Source of the DNA: Siphonodentalium dalli
Lineage: Eukaryota > Mollusca > Scaphopoda > Gadilida > Siphonodentaliidae
Direction of reading: 5' to 3'
Length of the DNA: 64,000 bases
Assembly (NCBI GenBank): GCA_032622095.1
Contig: CP136063.1
Span: 35,936,106 to 36,000,105 of the forward strand
In this document: positions 1 to 11,224 of the stretch, piece after piece
Layout: every line of letters starts with the position of its first letter
Position numbering within the stretch: position 1 is the first letter of the stretch
The notes under the pieces: generated by a model
Databases searched by the model: none
Told to the model about the DNA's origin: nothing
The model's input: only the letters and a program-made list of their open reading frames with translations
Made by a program: the position numbers and the translations under genes

Positions 1-2640
1 AAACATGATCGGCATTGAGTTAATGGCATGAAACAGTGGCACATTTGTTGCAATGTTTGTATAACCATCTTATTCTTTCTTCGGTGTGCATGGATTGACT
101 TTTGGTGACGTCAGCTGTTCCTATGGTGTCTGCTATCAGAGACAGCACTTTTTCCAACCTGTAATCCATTTGTTTGGCGTGACCATTGATGCTTGCTGTG
201 AGTTATTATAATCAACCATCTTCGAAAACTGGAAATCTAAAATAAGCAGAATATTACTGCCTTGTATCTGTAATTAGTGCACATGTATATGAAAAACACC
301 GACATCAAAATTTCCGAAAATATTTCAATTTGGATTGTTTGACTGCATGAGGTTATTTTTTTAGCTTTATATAATTAACAATTTCTATGATTTCTTAATG
401 ATGCAAATGTTTTAATTATTCTACTTTTACAGTTTGAAATAATACTTTCATTCCATAAATAAAACCGAAAATGTAAAAACAAAAGTATACAAATGTGATG
501 GTCAATACATGCATTTGAATGAGTGGGTGTCGGGGTCTGAGTGTTTGTATACATGTGCGTCTCTGTAAAGTTTATTCTCAATTTAATTAGTTAATTTGTA
601 TACATGTACTTCTAAGATAATAAAAGCAATGCAAAAGATAACAATAAACTGCATTTTTCTGATTTTACTAATTTATGTCATTTTGGTGTTCCATATTTTT
701 GACCAAATTTTTGGGGCAAATTGAGCAGCACATTGTTTGAAAGAAACACATTTAAAAATCTTTTTTTACATAAATGTAGCTCAAAACAATGTTTGATTAT
801 CGTAAAATGGATTATCTGCAGTTTATTCGCATTATGCACATTATGGAAATGATTTACTCACCTTGAATCTTGTGTTATTGTCTTGTTTTTGACAGATAAA
901 TTTGTCATCTGCTTCATAAAATAATCAAAACATTATGGAAGACTTATTTGTACAAAATATGTCATGTCAACAGTATTTAATTATTTCAAATATGAAATAC
1001 ATACAATTTATTACACTATTAATATTAGCAATTGTGTTGTCAATAATATCAACACCATTTTAAATAACACAATACCAACTCGCACATGTACAATTGTACA
1101 TGTACAATTGTACATGTATGTTAACAGCCTATTTACACATATCAGTTAAATAACAAAATTCAACAACTCCAGAAGAGAACTACCAAAGAAATTGCATGTC
1201 TTAAACAGATACACGAACTAAGTATATATGTTATGCAACATATAGACATAATAGTTGCAGTTGCTGACAAAGTAGTTATCTTGATAATTTTTGAAGAATT
1301 TTGAGGAGAAAATATCTGTAAAAATAAGAAAATAATCAATAAATTTTGAAAAATATTAAAAAAATTTGCATACGTATGATAACTCAACCTTTAAAATGAC
1401 CATATACTTATATATCGGGATAAGAAATAACCGAAAAGTGGTTAGTGTATCTTATATATTGGGTAGAAGCTCAACGCGGTGGCCATTTTGCAAAAATGGC
1501 GGCCATCTTGAATCCGATGGCCATTTTGATTGGTTTGTCGAGCAATTGTTTTTAGTAATATATATTGATCATGCATACCAAGTTTCATACTTGTATCACC
1601 AACTGAACAAATTTGACTATAAGTTTACACTTAGCCGCCCTACTATATCGTGTGACATTACCCTGATCGGGTGAGTCATCTGTACCTATTTTCCTACATA
1701 TAATATGATCATATGATGAACGCTCTTTATTGGTCATATTTGGCCATTAAATACGTATACGGTTAGAGCATCTATATCACACTATACGGGTCAATTCATC
1801 CTCGTGTTTCAATTTACACCGACCAGATTGCAACCATTTGGGGTATATAATTAATTAGTTAGCTAAATGCATTTTTAGTGCCCCGTTAGGACATCTGTCA
1901 ATGGGACCTATCTAATAAGATTTTTACACGTACATCGAAATATATCTGGGGATTTTGAATATTAAGACTATATACTGAGTAAGCAGTTTTAATTATAACA
2001 TATAACCCATAGCAAGTCTTCGGAATGCAAACATATTCCCAAATTAACAGTATTTTTCAAAATAAAACTAAGTCCCCTTAATGTCGGTGTGTAACATTAT
2101 CAGATAAAGCATACCGATAATTTAATTGCATATATTTCTATTAAAATAATAATTCCCACGAAAAATTAACGTTAGCTGGTCAATAATAGTGTCGCACAGA
2201 TCGCACATGACATAACAAATAAATAAAGTTGCATGTTAAATTAATAAAAATAACTCGCTAAACATTAGGGGGACACACACAAAGTCTCCCTAATGTAGAA
2301 GTCGCCTTAATGTGGGTTATGTATCCACAAATGTCTCCCTAATGTGGCTTCCGCGAATACACACACACCCTCTCCGTCATACACCTTCACACACCCTCCC
2401 TCGCACACACACCTTGTTTGTATTACATACGTTGTGGTGACAGTTCTTTAGAAATTCAAACAATACCGTAGTTGTGAGGACTCCCGTTATTTAGTAAAAA
2501 TATATTCAAACTCAGAGGATACCTTTAACTAAATAACGGGAATGTTTGTAACGCATGCCAAAAAAAATGTAAAAAATAAAAAACAAATATAAATTTTCGT
2601 CGCCTTAAGGGAAAACATTGTTAACATTGTGAGGACATTG
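1..2640. other. AT-rich non-coding DNA
   Basis: No supportable gene. Open frames are short, often lack an ATG, and show no domain. Small structures only: a nested palindrome of ACATGTAC/GTACAATTGTAC boxes near 1084-1119, a run near 1477-1530 made of GGCCATTTTG/ATGGCGGCCATCTTG motifs common in dispersed repeats, and a 13-bp inverted pair (CCCGTTATTTAGT at about 2485 with its complement ending near 2540). The stretch 2345-2415 is CA/CT-rich and may be a degraded extension of the microsatellite that follows. Confidence 0.6.
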
Positions 2641-2673
2641 TTTTACTATATGAATGTCTTCACAGCGTTGGAT

Positions 2674-2752
2674 TTACACACACACCCTCCCTCTCACAGA
2701 CAACCCCTCACCCTCACACACACACACGCACACACACACACACACACCCTCA

Positions 2753-2793
<41 letters not shown>
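2674..2793. repeat. (CA)n microsatellite
   Basis: Nearly uninterrupted CA dinucleotides with a few CCCT and GCA interruptions. The apparent Thr/His-rich reading frame across it is a by-product of the repeat. Confidence 0.95.
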
Positions 2794-2796
<3 letters not shown>

Positions 2797-2984
2797 TATA
2801 GGGGGTATCTGGGGACTCTGACAAAATCATCACAAATGGGGACTACGAGATACGACTGTTATGGTCATTCTAGTCCGTTGTCCATTCGACACATTGGTGT
2901 ATGTCCTTATACCGCTGTCGAAAAGTTGATGCATTGACCATGGCGACAGTTTTAACATAATGCCCTAGAATGGGGACATCTAAA

Positions 2985-3372
2985 TGAGGACCTTGTAAAC
3001 CGGAAGTGCGTGTGAAGGTAACTGGGGACGTGCGTTGGTGGTTTTGATATATCACACGCAAGCATCCAATTGGGGACCTGTGTAAATCCTATATGTGTGA
3101 AGGTAACTGTGGACGTGCGTTGAAGGTTTTGATATATCACACACAAGCATCCAATTGGGGACCTTTGTAAATCCTATATGTGTGAAGGTAACTGGGGACG
3201 TGTCACGTGTGTTGGTGGTTTTGATATATCACACACAAGCATCCATTTGGGGACCTTTGTAAATCCTGTGTGTGAATGTAACTGGGGACGTGCGTCGATG
3301 GTTTTGATATATCACACACAAGCATCCATGTGGGGACCTTTGTAAATTAAATGTGTGTGAATGTAACTGGAG
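2985..3372. repeat. Minisatellite, 83-92 bp period, about 4.5 copies
   Basis: Each unit carries the ordered blocks GTGAAGGTAACTGGGGACGT, GTTTTGATATATCACACACA, AGCATCCA and GGGGACCTTTGTAAAT. The AGCATCCA block begins at 3061, 3146, 3238 and 3321, giving spacings of 85, 92 and 83. It lies just upstream of a Helitron-type 3' end and may be internal to that element, but no 5' boundary is visible. Confidence 0.9.
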
Positions 3373-3562
3373 ACTGTGTTTTAAAGTTGAAAACTACCTG
3401 ACATTGCCCACCTTGTGAACTATTCAAACCCAGCATAAAATCATGGTTATGATCAGTCCAAACATATGACTAAAGTTTGAACATCAGATAATAATAGCTG
3501 AGAGATGACTAATCATTAATTTAAATGACTGGAAGGTGCACTAATAACTTACCCACGTTTTG

Positions 3563-3589
3563 CCCGCGCAACGCCGGGATCCCAGCTAG
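3563..3589 (+). mobile_element. Helitron-type 3' terminus
   Basis: A GC-rich hairpin (CCCGCG, loop CAA, CGC, bulged C, GGG; 3563-3578) is followed 7 bases later by the terminal tetranucleotide CTAG, then T. Helitrons end in CTRR preceded by a short hairpin and insert between A and T, so this fits a 3' end on the + strand. A second, independent copy of the same arrangement ends at 48072. The 5' end of this copy is not identified; the minisatellite at 2985-3372 could lie inside it. Confidence 0.6.
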
Positions 3590-3713
3590 TTTAGTATAAA
3601 TTAGGCAATTCCCACCTTAGAATGACTATTTTTGTCCAGACATATGTTGAGATATATCTGAACATAACATCTAAACAATAGTTATTTTGAACACATCGTT
3701 AGTGATAATAAAC

Positions 3714-4294
3714 CCCCAACATTAGTTGACTTGACCCAATAATTAAAGATGGATTATCTCTTTAAATAACAAATTTTAAATAGTTGCGTGGGTATAAAAT
3801 AATAGATATCAACTGAAGACCTATGTCCGGAAAAGCTTCTATCAATTAATATTGAATTTATTTCGAATATAAAATCGGGCCCATTTATGTTACTATTTTT
3901 AGAACCGACCATTCGGATGAGACCTTATTGCGATATAGAGCACTGGGCTGTTCCCACGGCTACGCAACGAATGTCAAATGTCACAGATTGGTTGTTTGTA
4001 TTGTTTTGTTCCAACGATATAAGCGATAACGAGTATAATTAACATCTATTTGTGGCAAAATTGCACAATATAATTTCTGGTCTCTGTTAACAGTAATCAC
4101 CATTGTTCGTTAGCTGAACAAACACACCTTTTTAGACCAGAAAATATTCGAAATAAAATTAATATTAATCGATAGAAGCATTTCCGGACAGGAGTCTTCG
4201 ATTCAAATCTAATATTTTATACCCTGGTAACTATATAATACATGTTTACAAAGAGATAATCCATCTTTAAGTAATTATTCACCCAATGTTGGGC
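3714..4294. mobile_element. Non-autonomous element with long terminal inverted repeats
   Basis: The two ends are inverted copies of each other over roughly 150 bp. Matched blocks from outside in: CAACATT/AATGTTG, TAAAGATGGATTATCTCTTT with its complement at about 4249-4268, GGGTATAAAATA with TATTTTATACCC, GTCCGGAAA with TTTCCGGAC, and ATTTCGAATAT with ATATTCGAAAT. A second inner inverted pair (CTGGTCT/AGACCAG) sits near the centre. No coding frame. It is MITE-like; the target duplication is not clear, so the superfamily is unassigned. Confidence 0.75.
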
Positions 4295-4510
4295 ATACAA
4301 AATCTGCCAACGCAGAAGGGAAATTAATAATGGGTAAATAGACTTGTACATATCTATTTGTCCATTTACCTCACAGCATCTCAATTATGCATTAGAACTT
4401 ATGCAAATTAAGGGATATAGGAACTGAACAGATGGGAAAAAGTAACTAAAAACAATGTTAATTTGAGACTATAGATACTTTCCAGAAGATGAGGCCTAAG
4501 CAGAATGAGG

Positions 4511-4737
4511 CCCTGTGCCAATGCATTCTCTTATATATGCGAGTCGACCATAGGTCGCCTCGCATATATAAGAGAATGCATTGGCTTAACACATTAAAAA
4601 TTATAAAATTGTTAAAGAATGTAAGAAAAAATGGTAAAAAGTGTTAAAAAAGATTTTTTTAGGCCAATGCATTCTCTTATATATGCGAGGCGACCTATGG
4701 TCGACTCGCATATATAAGAGAATGCATTGGCACAGGG
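4511..4737. mobile_element. Foldback element with two 67-bp palindromes
   Basis: Two palindromes at 4518-4584 and 4664-4730 are reverse complements of each other. Each has 26-bp perfect arms (CCAATGCATTCTCTTATA then TATGCGAG) around a centre that is itself palindromic (GACC ATA GGTC). The whole unit is framed by inverted CCCTGTG / CACAGGG. The spacer between them is A/T-rich. Diverged single hairpins of the same family occur at 21442-21504 and 53317-53382, the latter also followed by CACAGGG. Confidence 0.85.
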
Positions 4738-5299
4738 CATAACACATCGTCCAACATTCAGTAAAATTGACCCAAATTGGGTATATGTTTTACCCAACAA
4801 AAATAAGACAGTTACTGAACGATCGCGTATAGTAGTGCTATATGCATATATATATGGGTGAAAAATTCACCCAACACGATTCAGAGTGTAGTAGTTAAAC
4901 GGTCAACTCTATTCGGTCAGTAACGTTTCAGTAGAGTTGAATCTCCGGAAATCACATTTCGCGAATTATAGTTTGTATAACTTTCTGAATGAGTATCTGC
5001 GCGAGGTCTGCCTCGATTCACCCAAATGTTCCAGAGAGTCCGCATATTTATATGCACAGTTTTCAAGTATTTATTCCAGAAGCCGTTTTTGAATTTCTTG
5101 TTCAGCAAGGTTGTTTAAGAAGCATTGGATAATGCACTTACAATTGAATCATAAATTATGCATGTATCGTTTTCCTGTTTATCTAGTTTGTCAAATGCAT
5201 TTAATTCTCAATTTTCAAAGATTTCCGACTGAGATTTGGCTTTTTTCCCAATCTACGATAACGCATTCTTCAGCGTATTCTGGTATATGCCCATCTCGT

Positions 5300-5750
5300 A
5301 ACTCAACGCTCATACTCAAAGTAACCGGTCTGTGATTTGACAAATTCATGGCATGATTAAGACATGGACCTCTCTATTGAAAGGAATAATAGTGGTTGGT
5401 ATCGATATAGTATCAACGATCGTTCCTTCATATATGCCATCGCCAAAGGAACGCATGTCGAGCGCGGACAATCGTTACAGCAATTATAGTTCACAGACAC
5501 AATTTTTCGATTCGCTTGACAGTTTTCTTGAATGCCATGTTTCGTTCATCTGATTTCTCAAATTGACCATTGAAATCCCCCATTATTGTCACATTACCAC
5601 AAGGTTTGTACATATCACAAACATCGCCAAGTGTTTTCTTATATACCCTACGGATTCGTAAAACACACCAGTTGTGGTGTTCGCTAATTTGCATATATTT
5701 GGTGAACACTAATATTCGAACTTTTAAGTTGATACTTTTATCGGACAAGC
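5300..5750 (-). pseudogene. Relic of a non-LTR retrotransposon endonuclease domain
   Basis: Read on the minus strand, a broken frame contains MGDFNGQF at about 5584-5561 and, in the same frame about 80 codons later, SNHRPVTLS at 5340-5314. These match the GDFN and SDH.P motifs of the APE-type endonuclease in LINE ORF2 proteins, with a plausible spacing. Several stop codons lie between them, so it is dead. Similar weak sequence may continue to about 4920. The reverse-transcriptase part is not recognisable. It is antisense to the host gene. The assignment rests on two motifs only. Confidence 0.55.
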
Positions 5751-6384
5751 GTTATTATGTACTTTGTACATCGAAACATCTCGGTGATTCAATATGTTCA
5801 TGTCGACATTATGATGCAAGATTAAAAGAGTGGATCCCTTCAGGTTGGTTGGTTATAAATGTTTGCCGGTAGAGAACGTAGTGCATACGTTTGTCGCGAA
5901 TGAATGGTACAGTACGCTTATCCATGATATCAGACCTCTCCGCGATGTCTGCAATGTGATCATAGAAGTATTTTGTGTGAGGATCGCCATGTACTTGGGA
6001 GCACTGACACATATGAATGTACATTAATGAAATCGACAACTTCCCAATAGCTTTCGGGGAAGACCGTTATGAAATGAACATCGCGAGTAAATTCCGCGCG
6101 CAAAGCGACATTGAATATTCCACATTGCAGATTGAAGGTGATAACATACCTATATGGCTTATTGGTTTACATTGCATGGACTGATATTGACGATTTAACC
6201 TCCAAAATGATCGTACACAAACGCTGATTATCAAATGCTTAACGGCTTGACTATCGTTTATGGAACAGAACGATAAGTAGTTACTGAAAATATACATAAT
6301 CGGGAAAGAATGAACTCGTGACTCAGTGCAACATCGTGCGTATGGATGGCAAGGATTTTTTTTCTGTGGTATAATCGGATAACA

Positions 6385-6537
6385 AAACAGTTGTTGTCCT
6401 TCTTCTCGGGAGACATCGAGATTTGTCACCCGCTCGAGAACGGAATGTCTCCCGAGGAGCACAGCTCCGAGGGAGACATTCCGTTCTCGAGCGGGTGATA
6501 AATCTCAATGTCTCCCTCGACATCGGCTAACAACTGT
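6385..6537. mobile_element. Foldback (hairpin) element, arms about 75 bp
   Basis: Left arm from ACAGTTGTT at about 6386 through CACCCGCTCGAGAACGGAAT and GTCTCCC; right arm is its complement ending AACAACTGT near 6536. The centre is GGAGC ACA GCTCC. Identity is high over the inner 50 bp and lower outside. No coding capacity; the open frame crossing it on the minus strand is incidental. Confidence 0.8.
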
Positions 6538-6552
6538 ATAATGTCGCACAAT

Positions 6553-6930
6553 GGGCGTATATAAGTTAGTCACTCTAACAAGGCGATTTATATCAGTATG
6601 TGGGCACTCAACACGAAGTCTGGACGAGTCCATACACGCACCTCCTCTTGAGTCCCGGTCAGGCAACAATCATATATAAGGGGCGTATATAAGTTAGTCA
6701 CTCTAACAAGGCGATTTATATTAGTGTATGGCACTCAACACGAAGTCTGGACGAGTCCATACATGCACCTCCTCCTGAAACCCGGTCATGCAACAATCAT
6801 ATAAGGGGCGTATATAAGTTAGTCACTCTAATAAGGCGAGTTATATCAGTGTATGGGCACTCAACACGAAGTCTGGACGAGTCCATACATGCTCCTCCTC
6901 CTGAACCCCGGTCAGGCAACAATCACATAA
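6553..6930. repeat. Tandem repeat, 125-128 bp, three copies
   Basis: Three successive units begin GGGCGTATATAAGTTAGTCA at 6553, 6681 and 6806. Each contains the boxes CACTCAACACGAAGTCTGGA and GTCCATACA and ends near CAGGCAACAATCA. Copies differ by a few substitutions and short indels. It begins a few bases after the foldback element. Confidence 0.9.
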
Positions 6931-7636
6931 GATTAGGTCGCCCATGTGGCTGGCTTGCAGACATTGTAAATTGCCATGAGTTTATCGTTGTCTTATGGCG
7001 TGTAAGTGTTTAGGGTTAGGTTCATGTTAGACATACGGTCATGGTTTATTGTAACGGTTATTGTATGGATAGTATTAGGATTATGATTTCGGTCAGGGTT
7101 CTGTGTATTTTGTGGTTATGGTCATGTATAATACCTGGATTGTGAATATGCATAGGGTGATTTTTTCTGAATTTTGTTTAAAAAAAGGCCACCAACGGTG
7201 GATTTCATTGCTGAAGTCAGCGGCTTAGTTATCAAATTTGAATGATATTCGATCAAAAACATGGCTGCGTGCCGGTAGCCATCTTGGATTCGAATATTTG
7301 CATCATAAATACGTACCCTACTGCCAACATAATTTATCCAATTGATCTCGAACTTCATATGGCACTTCGTGTTGACTTCTGGTTACTTAAACGTGTAAAC
7401 TGTCCGCGCCCCTTATTGCCCAATTGACCGTAATGTATGACATTATCACATGTCCATGTTGAGTTATATTGTCATTGACTCTTTCATTATTAACAGCATC
7501 ACTTTATCCCACCAGCATCATAATTCATAATAATTCAGCAAGACCCATCAGCATTCTGATCAAATTAGCAGCACCACATATCCATTTATGGAGTTTCTGG
7601 AATTACTTGTTAAGTGATAATTTTCATTACTTTCAG
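6931..7636. other. Intron or intergenic DNA upstream of the first recognised exon
   Basis: No gene seen. The segment 7160-7330 resembles dispersed-repeat sequence (CATGGCTGCG..GTAGCCATCTTGGATTC). The last bases, TTTTCATTACTTTCAG, form the acceptor for the exon at 7637. Confidence 0.5.
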
Positions 7637-7774
7637 TGGCTGTTATGGAGTGTGATTTTGAGGTAGATTTGTGTGAGTGGACCCTAAGTTCGGCCGCCCG
7701 GAATTTCTCACGTCATTCAGGCTCGACACCTACAAGTAACACCGGTCCGAGCGCAGATCACACACTGCAAAATG
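7637..7774 (+). CDS. MAM domain exon 1 of 3 (N-terminal part)
   Basis: The acceptor TTTTCATTACTTTCAG ends at 7636 and the consensus donor GTAAGT starts at 7775. The 138-bp exon is phase 1 at both ends and has one open frame with ECDFEVDLCEW near its start, a SRHSGS segment, and NTGPSADHTLQNG at its end. This is the conserved start of a MAM domain: first cysteine in CDFE, second in LCEW, then the GPS.DHT block that ends the N-terminal part. MAM domains are about 160-170-residue extracellular adhesion modules of receptors, meprins and large secreted proteins. An N-F-S glycosylation sequon is present. The split glycine codon at the donor joins exactly to the next exon at 11375. The exon is too short to stand out as an open frame; motif, splice sites and phase together support it. 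Earlier exons were not found. Confidence 0.9.
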
Positions 7775-8711
7775 GTAAGTATAATCGTGATCGCGGTATG
7801 AATTAATAATATTCGGTTACATATTACTCGTTGGATTTTAGAGCGGGTGGAATATATTTGCATTCGAGTAGACTTCACAATAAGTATATAATAGTTGTAC
7901 ATATTGGACATGCAATTGATATCGCGAATGCAAATGGCAAATGAGAAAGATTATTTCTGGAGTGCCGATATGATGGTATCTAACATTAAATCAGGTTATC
8001 CAGTTTAAAATAGTGTTTTATCGTTGTTTGCCTTGAAACTTAGAGCGTGGGCCGGGTGTGTTCAGTATTATGTTAACTGCGAATTCTTTTTCGATCCATC
8101 GATTTCAACATCTATATTATATAATTGCTTATAATTCGGCTACATTTGGTGGTTTTTCCGAAAGGTGGTAAATCGGACGGATTCATAGTTACCCGTGCTC
8201 TTTGTCAACTATGTAACTATATGAGTGACACGCGGCTGATTGCAGTGTCACATGTACGGCGCATAATGTCGTTATTCTAATCTCACAGAAAGCAAATTGT
8301 GATCGAGGCAAATGACAGAAAGGCGGGTAATGTAAGTCATGTATTTGGGCTCGTTGGTCAGTTGCTAACCAATCGCCAGTGTTTTGTGCGTGCATGTGGG
8401 CGATTTCCCATCTGGTATTAGTTATGCATAACTCGCGATACATCTTACACAGAATACAACATCAATATTACAACGTTAGTTTCAAAAGAAAAGAAAAAAC
8501 GAATCATCCATTGCTCAGTTTGTAATATAATATGTGAAGTACGTGTAGACTGTATGTATTGGCGAGGTCAGAGGACAGTAGTGTGAATGAGCTATAATAA
8601 ATTGCAATGGACCAACCACAGGTAATCCTCGGGGTTTAATTATATAATGTATTGGTAATAGTGGCCATAAGCCCAACCAATTCGGCTCGACGCATGTCTC
8701 GAACACAATGC
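7775..8711. other. Intron sequence before the LINE insertion
   Basis: Begins with donor GTAAGT. AT-rich, no repeat family or exon recognised. The open frames here are short and without domain. Confidence 0.6.
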
Positions 8712-8787
8712 ATAGCCAACCCGCAACAATATATAGGCGACATTAATATATAACAATAACAACATAAATAATACTGGGCTCACCGTT
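8712..8787. repeat. Left copy of 76-bp target site duplication
   Basis: The 76 bases from ATAGCCAACCCGC to GGGCTCACCGTT are repeated without a mismatch at 11225-11300, directly flanking the non-LTR element. Before the insertion they would have been a single host copy. Confidence 0.85.
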
Positions 8788-8818
8788 TTCACATATCCCC
8801 AAAAGAGCTAAATTAGGT

Positions 8819-10663
8819 GTGATTGTGTCGTTGTACAAGGGAGGGGGCAAATCGAAATCAAAGTTCGACAGTTACCGAGCCATCACCTTACTCCCAGTCA
8901 TATACAAAATACTTGAAAGAATCGTTCTGAACCGCATGGAGAGAAACGCCCCTAACCTGATAACAACCCACCCTTTACAACACGGTTTTCAAAAAAAAAT
9001 AAGCTGTCTTATGTCATCATACATAATTCAGGAAAGCATTTCGTATGCAGGGGAAAATAATTCACGTCTTTTCGCATGTTTTCTAGATGTACGCAAAGCC
9101 TTTGATACTGTCTGGATCAACGGCCTTCTATACAAGCTTTTTGAACGGGGAGCAAATTGTGCTCTTTTGCGTTTATTCAACCAATTCTTAACTGGCGTGA
9201 GCTGCAATATACGTCACGAAAATCTTACATCACGTATAATATCTATTAGCCAGGGAACAAGGCATGGAAGTACCCTCGCTCCGATTTTCTACGCCATCTA
9301 CATAGACAGTTTGCTCAGTGAGCTCGAACACTCGAACTTTGGTTTCAGGCTGCGAGATATCAACTGCTCGTCTCCCACACAGGCAGATGAGTTGACCCTC
9401 CTCTCGCTTTCATCATATGGCATACAAAAAATGTGTAATATATGTGGAAATTACAGTAAAAAATGGCGATTTATGTATAACCAACAGAAATGTCAGGTAA
9501 TTATCTTCAATGAGAAATCTAAATACGCCTCTATCAATCGCACATGGATGCTAAATGGCATAGCAGTTAATAAAACGGATTCAGTCACGCACCTGGGCAT
9601 ACCATTACACAAAAGTGACTTTCCAAACACTCTTACAGAAAGTGTCAGCTCAAAAATTCGGTCGACATATCTTATGTTAAGCACTGCTAGTCTGTACACA
9701 GGAGGCATAACACCTCAGAGTTCAATGGTAATATATAAATCAGTGGTACTTTCTCGTGGACTTTACGGTTCAGAATTTCTCTGTGGCTTATCAGCCTCAA
9801 ACTTGATCAAGCTCGAAAGAGTTCACAGATTTAGCTTGAAGCGTATTCAGGGCCTACCTGCCCGATGCAGGACCGATGTCGTTACTGGCCTGCTAGGAAC
9901 ATATCCACTTCAAGTTAGTATTGATGCCAGAAAAATTTCACTCTTTGGAGCCCTTTGTCGACTGACGCATGGAAAGGCTTGTAAAACAATCTTTGAAACT
10001 AGGCTGTTTGATTACGTTTACTCACAGAACCCGACAACAACTTTTATTGGCGAAGTATTTTCATTACTCGTGAAATACAACTTGACTGATGCAGTATATG
10101 AGTACATCAGGCCTGGCGTATTTCTCTCGAAAGAGTCGTGTAAGGCGCTAACGAGAAATAATATTCGAAACACAACCGAGTCAGATTGGAAAATTAGAAC
10201 GGAAATTGACCCATCATTCAATCGGTTTCGGAATGTACATGACAACCTAAACATATCTGATCTTTGGCCACTCTGTCGAAAATTTTCACATAATAAACAT
10301 TCCTATCTAACCACAGCTCTTGTGATCGACGCAACAACGTACTTAAACGAAGCACTAATCCAGTGTCCTAACTGCTATAAAATGTACCTTGATAAAGTAC
10401 AGCACGTTCTCATTGAATGCAGTTCCCTGACATCACTACGGAATAATATGTTTTGTTATATTATTGATCGTTATGGCGTAGAATGTTTTATCAAGATTGA
10501 TGATCTTTCAATGGACGAAATGATCTTGCTTCATTTGACTCATATTACTGGTGATATGTGTACAGCAGTTGATGATATAGACGTCTTTCTGGACTTCATG
10601 GTAACGATTACTGCCAAATTATGGATGTGGTACAATGCACTCTTGCAGAGAAATATTTCCTAG
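8819..10663 (+). CDS. Non-LTR retrotransposon ORF2 C-terminal fragment (reverse transcriptase)
   Basis: A 614-codon uninterrupted frame that runs in from the truncated 5' end, so 8819 (a GTG) is not a true start. Reverse-transcriptase blocks in order: SYRAITLLPVIYKILE near residues 22-37; FLDVRKAFDTVW with the first catalytic Asp at residue 90; SQGTRHGSTLAP near 145-156; and the active-site box at 188-191, which reads QADE where xADD is expected. The last catalytic Asp is thus Glu, a one-base change from an Asp codon. The thumb region follows, then a C-terminal zinc knuckle with Cys516, Cys519, His529 and Cys534. Endonuclease and N-terminus are missing. The product would be a cytoplasmic/nuclear RNP enzyme copying its own mRNA at a nicked target; this copy is probably inactive both from truncation and from the Asp-to-Glu change. 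Confidence 0.85.
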   Translation: MIVSLYKGGGKSKSKFDSYRAITLLPVIYKILERIVLNRMERNAPNLITTHPLQHGFQKKISCLMSSYIIQESISYAGENNSRLFACFLDVRKAFDTVWINGLLYKLFERGANCALLRLFNQFLTGVSCNIRHENLTSRIISISQGTRHGSTLAPIFYAIYIDSLLSELEHSNFGFRLRDINCSSPTQADELTLLSLSSYGIQKMCNICGNYSKKWRFMYNQQKCQVIIFNEKSKYASINRTWMLNGIAVNKTDSVTHLGIPLHKSDFPNTLTESVSSKIRSTYLMLSTASLYTGGITPQSSMVIYKSVVLSRGLYGSEFLCGLSASNLIKLERVHRFSLKRIQGLPARCRTDVVTGLLGTYPLQVSIDARKISLFGALCRLTHGKACKTIFETRLFDYVYSQNPTTTFIGEVFSLLVKYNLTDAVYEYIRPGVFLSKESCKALTRNNIRNTTESDWKIRTEIDPSFNRFRNVHDNLNISDLWPLCRKFSHNKHSYLTTALVIDATTYLNEALIQCPNCYKMYLDKVQHVLIECSSLTSLRNNMFCYIIDRYGVECFIKIDDLSMDEMILLHLTHITGDMCTAVDDIDVFLDFMVTITAKLWMWYNALLQRNIS

Positions 10664-10689
10664 TCCATTGAATAATACAAATCAGTCAG

Positions 10690-11011
10690 CCCATCATCAT
10701 CATCATCATTATCAGCATCGTCGTCGTCGTCACCACCATCGACATAATCATCGTCATCATCATCGCCGTCGTCCATGTCATCATCATAATCTTCATCGTC
10801 GTCATCGCCACCGTCATCATTGACGTCATCGTCATAATCTAATTTCCTCATCTTCAACATCATCTTCATCATCATGTACATCATCATCATCGTCATCATC
10901 ATCATTATCATTATCATCATCATCATCATCATCAATATAGTCAACTTCTTCCTCATGTTCAACATTAACATCGTCATCATCGATCAACGTCGTCGTTCTC
11001 AACATCATCCC

Positions 11012-11047
<36 letters not shown>

Positions 11048-11060
11048 CATCGTCAGTATA
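10690..11060. repeat. CAT/CGT trinucleotide-rich tract in the LINE 3' region
   Basis: Long imperfect runs of CAT, CGT and CAC triplets. Frames across it give poly-His, poly-Asp or poly-Ile/Met translations on both strands, none of which is a gene. Confidence 0.9.
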
Positions 11061-11224
11061 TCCACCATTGTAGAAATGTAAATACGTCTTGCTTATCATA
11101 TTTATTTGTGTTGTTTCTATAAAATTTAATAATGATATCTATTCATTATGTTGTGCATAACAATGTTATATTCTTTGTAAAATCTTCAATATCTGGAGGA
11201 AATAAAGATATAATAATAATAATA

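Larger units (their letters stand above)
8788..11224 (+). mobile_element. 5'-truncated non-LTR retrotransposon
   Basis: A 2,437-bp insertion between identical 76-bp direct repeats. It starts inside the coding region (no endonuclease, no promoter), as expected for 5' truncation during target-primed reverse transcription. It carries one long open frame, a 3' untranslated region with a CAT/CGT-rich tract, an AATAAAG signal near 11202 and a short (TAA)n tail ending at 11224. Identical flanks imply a recent insertion. It lies in the first recognised MAM intron, in the same orientation as the gene. The clade is uncertain: the protein has no RNase H, and a CCHC knuckle near the C-terminus. Confidence 0.88.

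Noticed and set aside
6553-6930. Hammerhead ribozyme in the 125-128-bp tandem repeat (CTGGACGAGTCC box)
   Set aside because: The box resembles the CTGANGAG core but has an inserted G, and no GAAA core element with matching stems follows on either strand.
10635-11122. Poly-His and poly-Asp/Met frames
   Set aside because: Translation of the CAT/CGT-rich tract in the LINE 3' region.
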